Positions 60,505 to 64,000 of a stretch of DNA of 64,000 bases are shown here, one piece after another; position 1 is the stretch's first letter; each line of letters begins with the position of its first letter. The notes under the pieces are model-generated. The model was not told the DNA's origin, searched no databases, and saw nothing but the letters and a program-made list of their open reading frames with translations. The stretch is from Scleromatobacter humisilvae (lineage in GTDB: Bacteria > Pseudomonadota > Gammaproteobacteria > Burkholderiales > Burkholderiaceae_C). A program made the position numbers and the translations under genes. The DNA lies in contig NZ_JAJLJH010000001.1 in assembly GCF_023231945.1 (NCBI RefSeq), positions 868,001 to 932,000 of the forward strand. Reading direction: 5' to 3'.

Positions 60505-60972
60505 ATGCGCCCCATCCCCAAGAGCCTCGCCACCCTCGCCCTGCTGGCCTGCACCGCGCCGCTGAGCTGCCTCGCGGCCAGCTCGGCCGCGTCGTCGGTG
60601 TCCGACAGCCTGACGCAGTCGTCGGCCAGCATCTCCAACTCCCTCACCGACTCCAGCCACTCCAGCTCGCCCGACAACAAGCAGGCCCAGGGCGATTTCC
60701 AGGTCATCGATGTCGCCGAGGTGGCCGGCCAGCCCGGCGTCGTCGAACTGCACCTGATGCCCGTCGCGACCAACACCAAGGGCGCAGAGATGTACCTGCG
60801 CCTGCCGCGCGTGGCCGCCGACCAGGGCCATGTCGACACCGGCGCGATCGTCACCGCGCTGCAGCGCCCGTACGGCATCGAGTTCGCCGCCAACCAGCCG
60901 CGCGCCGCGTTCTTCCTCGCGCTGGCCGACGACGTCGTCCGCGACATGAAGCTGACGCCCGTGACGCTTTGA
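60505..60972 (+). CDS. Secreted Ser-rich protein of unknown function
   Basis: Reads 155 aa. Signal peptide (TLALLACTAPLSCLA), a 35-residue serine-rich stretch (SSAASSVSDSLTQSSASISNSL), then a compact domain (FQVIDVAEVAGQPGVVELHLMP ... GIEFAANQPRAAFFLALADDVV). No family recognised. Its stop overlaps the TTG start of the DUF2145 gene, so the two are coupled. Confidence 0.72.
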   Translation: MRPIPKSLATLALLACTAPLSCLAASSAASSVSDSLTQSSASISNSLTDSSHSSSPDNKQAQGDFQVIDVAEVAGQPGVVELHLMPVATNTKGAEMYLRLPRVAADQGHVDTGAIVTALQRPYGIEFAANQPRAAFFLALADDVVRDMKLTPVTL

Positions 60973-61880
60973 GGCGGCTGTTCCTCGCCGCGCTGCTGAT
61001 GGCGGCGTCGGCCGCGGCGCAGGCGATGTCGGTCGAGGTCTGCGACCGCCCGAAGGAGCCCAGCGCCGACCAGCGCGACATGATGCTGCGCTTCACGTCC
61101 ATCGTGCGCGACGAACTGGCCGCGTCGCAGCAGCAGGTCGTGCTCATCGCGCGCTCCGGTCTCGACCTGCATCGCATCCAGACGCGCTATTCGCACGAGG
61201 GCGTCGCGCTCAGGGACAACGGCGGCCAGCCCTGGTCGGTGCGCGAGCTCTACTACTCCTGCGAGGACCACAAGCCCCGCATCTACGACGAGGGCTTCGC
61301 CGGCTTCGTCATGGGCACCGACGACCCCGACTCGGGCTACGTCTCGCTCGTCTTCCTGCCGCCCGACCACGCCGACCCGCTGCGCGCAACGGCCGTCGAC
61401 AAGCATCACGCGCTCGGCGTGCTGGGCGCCAGCTACAGCGCCAACGCGTACCCGTTCAGCACGCGCCACCAGAACTGCAACCAGTGGGTGATGGAGCTGC
61501 TGGCCGACGCGTGGGGCGCGGGGGATGCCGGATCGGATGCCGACGTCCGCACGCAGGCGCAGGCCTGGCTGCGCGCGCAGGGCTACCTGCCCACGGTCTT
61601 CACCGTCAGCGCGCATCCGATGACGTGGCTGCCCGAGTTCGTGCACTGGCTGTCCAACGACGACCATCCGCCCGAGGAGCTCGCGCACAACCGCTACAAC
61701 GTGAGCATGCCGTCGTCGATCGAGACCTTCGTGCAGGCCAAGGTGCCCGAGGCGCGCCGCGTCGAGATCTGCCACGCGGGACGGCGCGTGGTGCTGCATC
61801 GCGGGTGGGACGAGATCGCCGAGGGCTGCGTCGCCGGCCCCGGCGACCGCAGCTTCGAGCTGACGCCGGAACAGGACTAG
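60969..61880 (+). CDS. DUF2145 family secreted protein
   Basis: Reads 303 aa from a TTG start (TTGA overlap with the upstream stop). This start is chosen because it supplies a full signal peptide (RRLFLAALLMAASAAAQA); the first ATG (61000) lies inside it. DUF2145 blocks: HRIQTRYSHEGVALRD, YSCEDHKPRIYDEGFAGFVMG, QNCNQWVMELLADAWG and RYNVSMPSSIETFV. Conserved His, Asn and Cys suggest an NlpC/P60-like fold, but no activity is established. Confidence 0.82.
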   Translation: MRRLFLAALLMAASAAAQAMSVEVCDRPKEPSADQRDMMLRFTSIVRDELAASQQQVVLIARSGLDLHRIQTRYSHEGVALRDNGGQPWSVRELYYSCEDHKPRIYDEGFAGFVMGTDDPDSGYVSLVFLPPDHADPLRATAVDKHHALGVLGASYSANAYPFSTRHQNCNQWVMELLADAWGAGDAGSDADVRTQAQAWLRAQGYLPTVFTVSAHPMTWLPEFVHWLSNDDHPPEELAHNRYNVSMPSSIETFVQAKVPEARRVEICHAGRRVVLHRGWDEIAEGCVAGPGDRSFELTPEQD

Positions 61881-61887
61881 CTGGCTT

Positions 61888-63108
61888 TCAGCGCGTGCGC
61901 GGCCGCCCGGCCGACCATCGCGCCAGCACCACGGGCCGCCCACCGCTGCGCACGCGCTCGCCGAGCGCGGCGCGCGCGCCGTCGCGCAGGTCGACCAGCG
62001 ACAGCAGCATCAGGCCCGCGCCGGTCGCCAGGTAGAGCGCGCCGTCGATGCGCAGGAAGCGCGGTGCATCGAAGGCCCGCGTCGACACCGGCACGCCGCG
62101 CACGCGGTAGCCCGCCTGCAGCACGCGCGACACCAGCCACGGCGCGCGGGCGAGACGGGCCGCGATGTCGTTGTCGCGCACGGACGGCAGCGCCTCGAAC
62201 ACGCTCCTGGCGATGGCTGCAAGACGCGGGCCGCGGGCGCGCCGCGCGGCGAGGGCCTCGGCACGCGTCACGCCGACCTCGACCAGCCGGCCGAACTCGC
62301 CCCAGGACAGCAGCGCGCCCAGGCGCTTGGCGGCGATGGCCTCGCGGATCTGGCGCAATCCGGCCCAGGCCTCGTGGCGCTCGAGCTGGGCCTGCAGCCA
62401 GGCGAAATCGATGCGCTGGCCAGCGGCCTTCAGCAGCAGGTGCAGGTCGGCGATCTGGCGCACGGTGACGGGCTCCGCTCCGGCGCCGAGCGCGGCGATG
62501 CGGCGCAACAGCTCGCGCATGGGCTCCAGCGCGCGGCACAGGCCGCCGTCGAGCCGCGCGGCGCCCTGGGCGAGATCCGCGAACGGCAGATGGCGGCGCT
62601 CGTCGAGCGCGACACCCCCGACCTGCACCTCGATGGACACGGCGCCCTGCGCGGCACTCGAGCGCGCATAGCGGAACGTCGCGACCCCGCGGTGCACCGC
62701 GCCGCGCAACGGCACCAGCCACTCGCCCGCACCCTGCACGCGATAGCCGAGGCGGCCGACCGCCTCGTGCAGCGGGGCGATGGCCGCGAAGTCGGGGACG
62801 AGCACCTCGAGCATGGCCGCGCCACGCCGCGCGCCACCGACGTTGGCCACCAGGCAGCCGCGCGGCAAGGCCTGCAGCACCTCGGCGGCCGAGGCACGCC
62901 GGCGCGCGATCTGCTCGTGCTCGACGCTCTCGGACGGCGACAGCTGGCTCGCCGCCGCCCAGCGCGCATACAGCTCGGGCAGGCAGCCCTCCATGCGGGC
63001 GACGCTCAGCAGCTCACGCCGGTTGCCCTGCGTGGCCAGCAGGCCGTCGCCGCCCTGCGGCAGGGTCAGGAGCTCGAACAGCCCTCGATAGAGATTGTTG
63101 GTGCTCAT
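61888..63108 (-). CDS. Nucleotidyltransferase-like (NTP_transf_5-type) protein, possibly degenerate
   Basis: Reads 406 aa, cytosolic. The middle resembles the PF14907 nucleotidyltransferase-like family: PLHEAVGRLGYRV after the strand where the metal DxD should be, and the later DLHLLLKAAGQRIDFAWLQAQLERHEAW helix pair. The strand reads GAAMLEVLVPD, without the paired aspartates, so an active site is doubtful. Such proteins usually accompany PqqD-like and HPr-kinase-like genes in peptide-modification clusters; none is here. The C-terminal 90 residues are not recognised. Confidence 0.5.
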   Translation of the reverse strand: MSTNNLYRGLFELLTLPQGGDGLLATQGNRRELLSVARMEGCLPELYARWAAASQLSPSESVEHEQIARRRASAAEVLQALPRGCLVANVGGARRGAAMLEVLVPDFAAIAPLHEAVGRLGYRVQGAGEWLVPLRGAVHRGVATFRYARSSAAQGAVSIEVQVGGVALDERRHLPFADLAQGAARLDGGLCRALEPMRELLRRIAALGAGAEPVTVRQIADLHLLLKAAGQRIDFAWLQAQLERHEAWAGLRQIREAIAAKRLGALLSWGEFGRLVEVGVTRAEALAARRARGPRLAAIARSVFEALPSVRDNDIAARLARAPWLVSRVLQAGYRVRGVPVSTRAFDAPRFLRIDGALYLATGAGLMLLSLVDLRDGARAALGERVRSGGRPVVLARWSAGRPRTR

Positions 63109-63347
63109 GGCGGGCAGGTCCTGGGTCGCAACGGACGTGCATCGTATCGAGCGCGGCGGCCGATATCGGCCCCGCGCCGCGTTTCAGAGGACGCCGGCTC
63201 GCAACAGTTGTGACCAACGTGCGTGGCCGCGTCCCCGGGACTCGCGGCGACGACCGCAAGGACGAGGGCGGCTGCGTCGGCAAGTCCCGACGCCGTGCGC
63301 CGCACATGGGTACCATCGCGCCTTCACCAGGACCGAGGACACCCCTC

Positions 63348-63503
63348 TTGAACATCCATCTCTCGCTGACCCCCGTCATCTCGCTGATCGCCGGCATCCT
63401 CGTGCTCGTGATGCCCAAGCTGCTGAACTACATCGTCGCGTTCTACCTGATCGCGATCGGCGTGATCGGCATCCTCGGGCTGCACCAGCTGCGCCTGGGC
63501 TAG
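63348..63503 (+). CDS. DUF3096 family small membrane protein
   Basis: Reads 51 aa from TTG 63348, chosen because GAGGA lies about 9 bases ahead and the protein then starts LNIHLSLTPV as the family does. An ATG at 63306 would add 14 residues without family character. Two short membrane helices: VISLIAGILVLVMP then KLLNYIVAFYLIAIGVIGILGL. Role unknown. The stop codon overlaps that of the convergent epimerase gene by two bases. Confidence 0.8.
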   Translation: MNIHLSLTPVISLIAGILVLVMPKLLNYIVAFYLIAIGVIGILGLHQLRLG

Positions 63504-64000
63504 ATCTCGCGCAGCGCCGCGAGCACGTCGTAGCACGCGCCCATGTCGTGGTAGTCGACCTTGCCGGCGGGGCTCTTCTCGTCGGTGATCTTCGAGTTGT
63601 CCGCGGCCAGCACGCGATACCAGGCACCGTATCGATGGTCGACGAAGTGCGACCAGGCGTGGTGCCAGAGCCGGTCGTACCAGCCCCAGTAGCGCGCGAC
63701 CTCGTCCGCTGACGCGCCGGACTCTTCCAGCGCGGTGGCCAGCCACGCCGCGGCGGCCAGGCTCTCGGCCTGCACCCAGTGGTACTTGCCGTCGTCGTAG
63801 AGCGTGCCGTCGGGCTTGAAGCCGTAGACGAGGCCCCCGTGCGCGTCGTCCCAGCCGAAGCGCATCGCCGCGTCGAACAGCCTGCGCGCGCGTGCGAGAC
63901 GCGCGGGCGCGGGCGCCAGGCCCTGCTCGGCGCAGAGGCGGTCGAGTTGCAGCAGCAGCTTCGTCCACTCGGTCTGGTGGCCGGTCTGGAAACCCCAGGG
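63500..64000 (-). CDS. AGE family (N-acylglucosamine 2-) epimerase, 3' part
   Basis: The 5' end lies outside the window; the last 166 codons are present. The frame begins PWGFQTGHQTEWTKLLLQLDRL, matching the AGE-family 'GH..EW..LL' active-site helix. It continues with YGFKPDGTLYDDGKYHWVQAESLAAAAWLA and ends ADNSKITDEKSPAGKVDYHDMGACYDVL. The alpha6/alpha6-barrel family interconverts N-acyl-glucosamine/mannosamine or aldose-ketose pairs. Which reaction applies here cannot be told from this part. Confidence 0.85.
   Translation of the reverse strand, partial: PWGFQTGHQTEWTKLLLQLDRLCAEQGLAPAPARLARARRLFDAAMRFGWDDAHGGLVYGFKPDGTLYDDGKYHWVQAESLAAAAWLATALEESGASADEVARYWGWYDRLWHHAWSHFVDHRYGAWYRVLAADNSKITDEKSPAGKVDYHDMGACYDVLAALREI

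Overview
This is a GC-rich chromosomal segment from a betaproteobacterium of the order Burkholderiales, probably the Comamonadaceae / Rubrivivax-Leptothrix side. The evidence is the gene order (petABC; hisI-hisE-HIT-tatABC next to an HtrA protease; mutT beside a DUF815 ATPase; tyrS-M23-anmK; erpA-bactofilin-rpsI-rplM; ahcY-metF under an SAH riboswitch), together with a PEP-CTERM protein. I see no rRNA, tRNA, CRISPR array, insertion sequence or prophage. Most of the window is core genome, with accessory genes set between conserved blocks. The gene at the right edge is cut.

Layout. 1-3.6 kb: cytochrome bc1 complex (minus strand) and divergent mscL. 3.7-12.5 kb: pdxA, a DUF885 peptidase, an HtrA protease, then the minus-strand run hisI-hisE-DUF4870-HIT-tatA-tatB-tatC, and a large lipoprotein. 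12.5-18.8 kb: mutT, DUF815 ATPase, a GT-A-like protein, tyrS, an M23 peptidase and anmK (wall remodelling and recycling). 18.8-20.0 kb: a free-standing AHH-nuclease toxin and Imm11 immunity pair, the clearest accessory insertion. 20.1-22.8 kb: erpA, a bactofilin, a coiled-coil membrane protein, rpsI and rplM. 23.2-28.5 kb: a GNAT-like protein, SrkA kinase, a Crp-type regulator, and a secreted lipase with its foldase. 28.6-33.5 kb: DUF1579-like protein, MFS transporter, queD-queE and htpG. 33.7-38.9 kb: a beta-helical PEP-CTERM protein divergent from a secreted sedolisin, then a glycine-zipper lipoprotein.

38.9-43.6 kb: metF and ahcY (methyl cycle) behind an SAH riboswitch with a recognisable sigma70 promoter, a LuxR regulator and a YcaQ-type DNA glycosylase. 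43.7-50.3 kb: a tightly packed envelope operon (PAP2 phosphatase, UPF0104 membrane protein, GT2 polyprenyl-phosphate glycosyltransferase, GT39 transferase with a long disordered N-terminal extension, second PAP2). Next come the lipid A genes: a PagL-like deacylase divergent from two overlapping LpxL-family acyltransferases. 53-56.9 kb: small secreted proteins, a TetR regulator divergent from a PF10118 hydrolase, and a lipoprotein. 57-60.3 kb: M15 peptidase, dapF, DUF484 and xerC, with two related GC-rich hairpin elements on either side of xerC. 60.5-64 kb: secreted proteins including a DUF2145 member, a nucleotidyltransferase-like orphan, a DUF3096 peptide and the 3' part of an AGE-family epimerase.

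Common theme: many genes serve the cell envelope (Tat export, HtrA quality control, murein turnover, bactofilin, lipid A remodelling, lipid-linked sugar transfer). The best candidates for something undescribed are the orphan toxin/immunity pair with a hairpin over its ribosome-binding site, the extended GT39 in its two-phosphatase operon, the autotransporter-repeat protein ending in PEP-CTERM, and the hairpin repeats around xerC.
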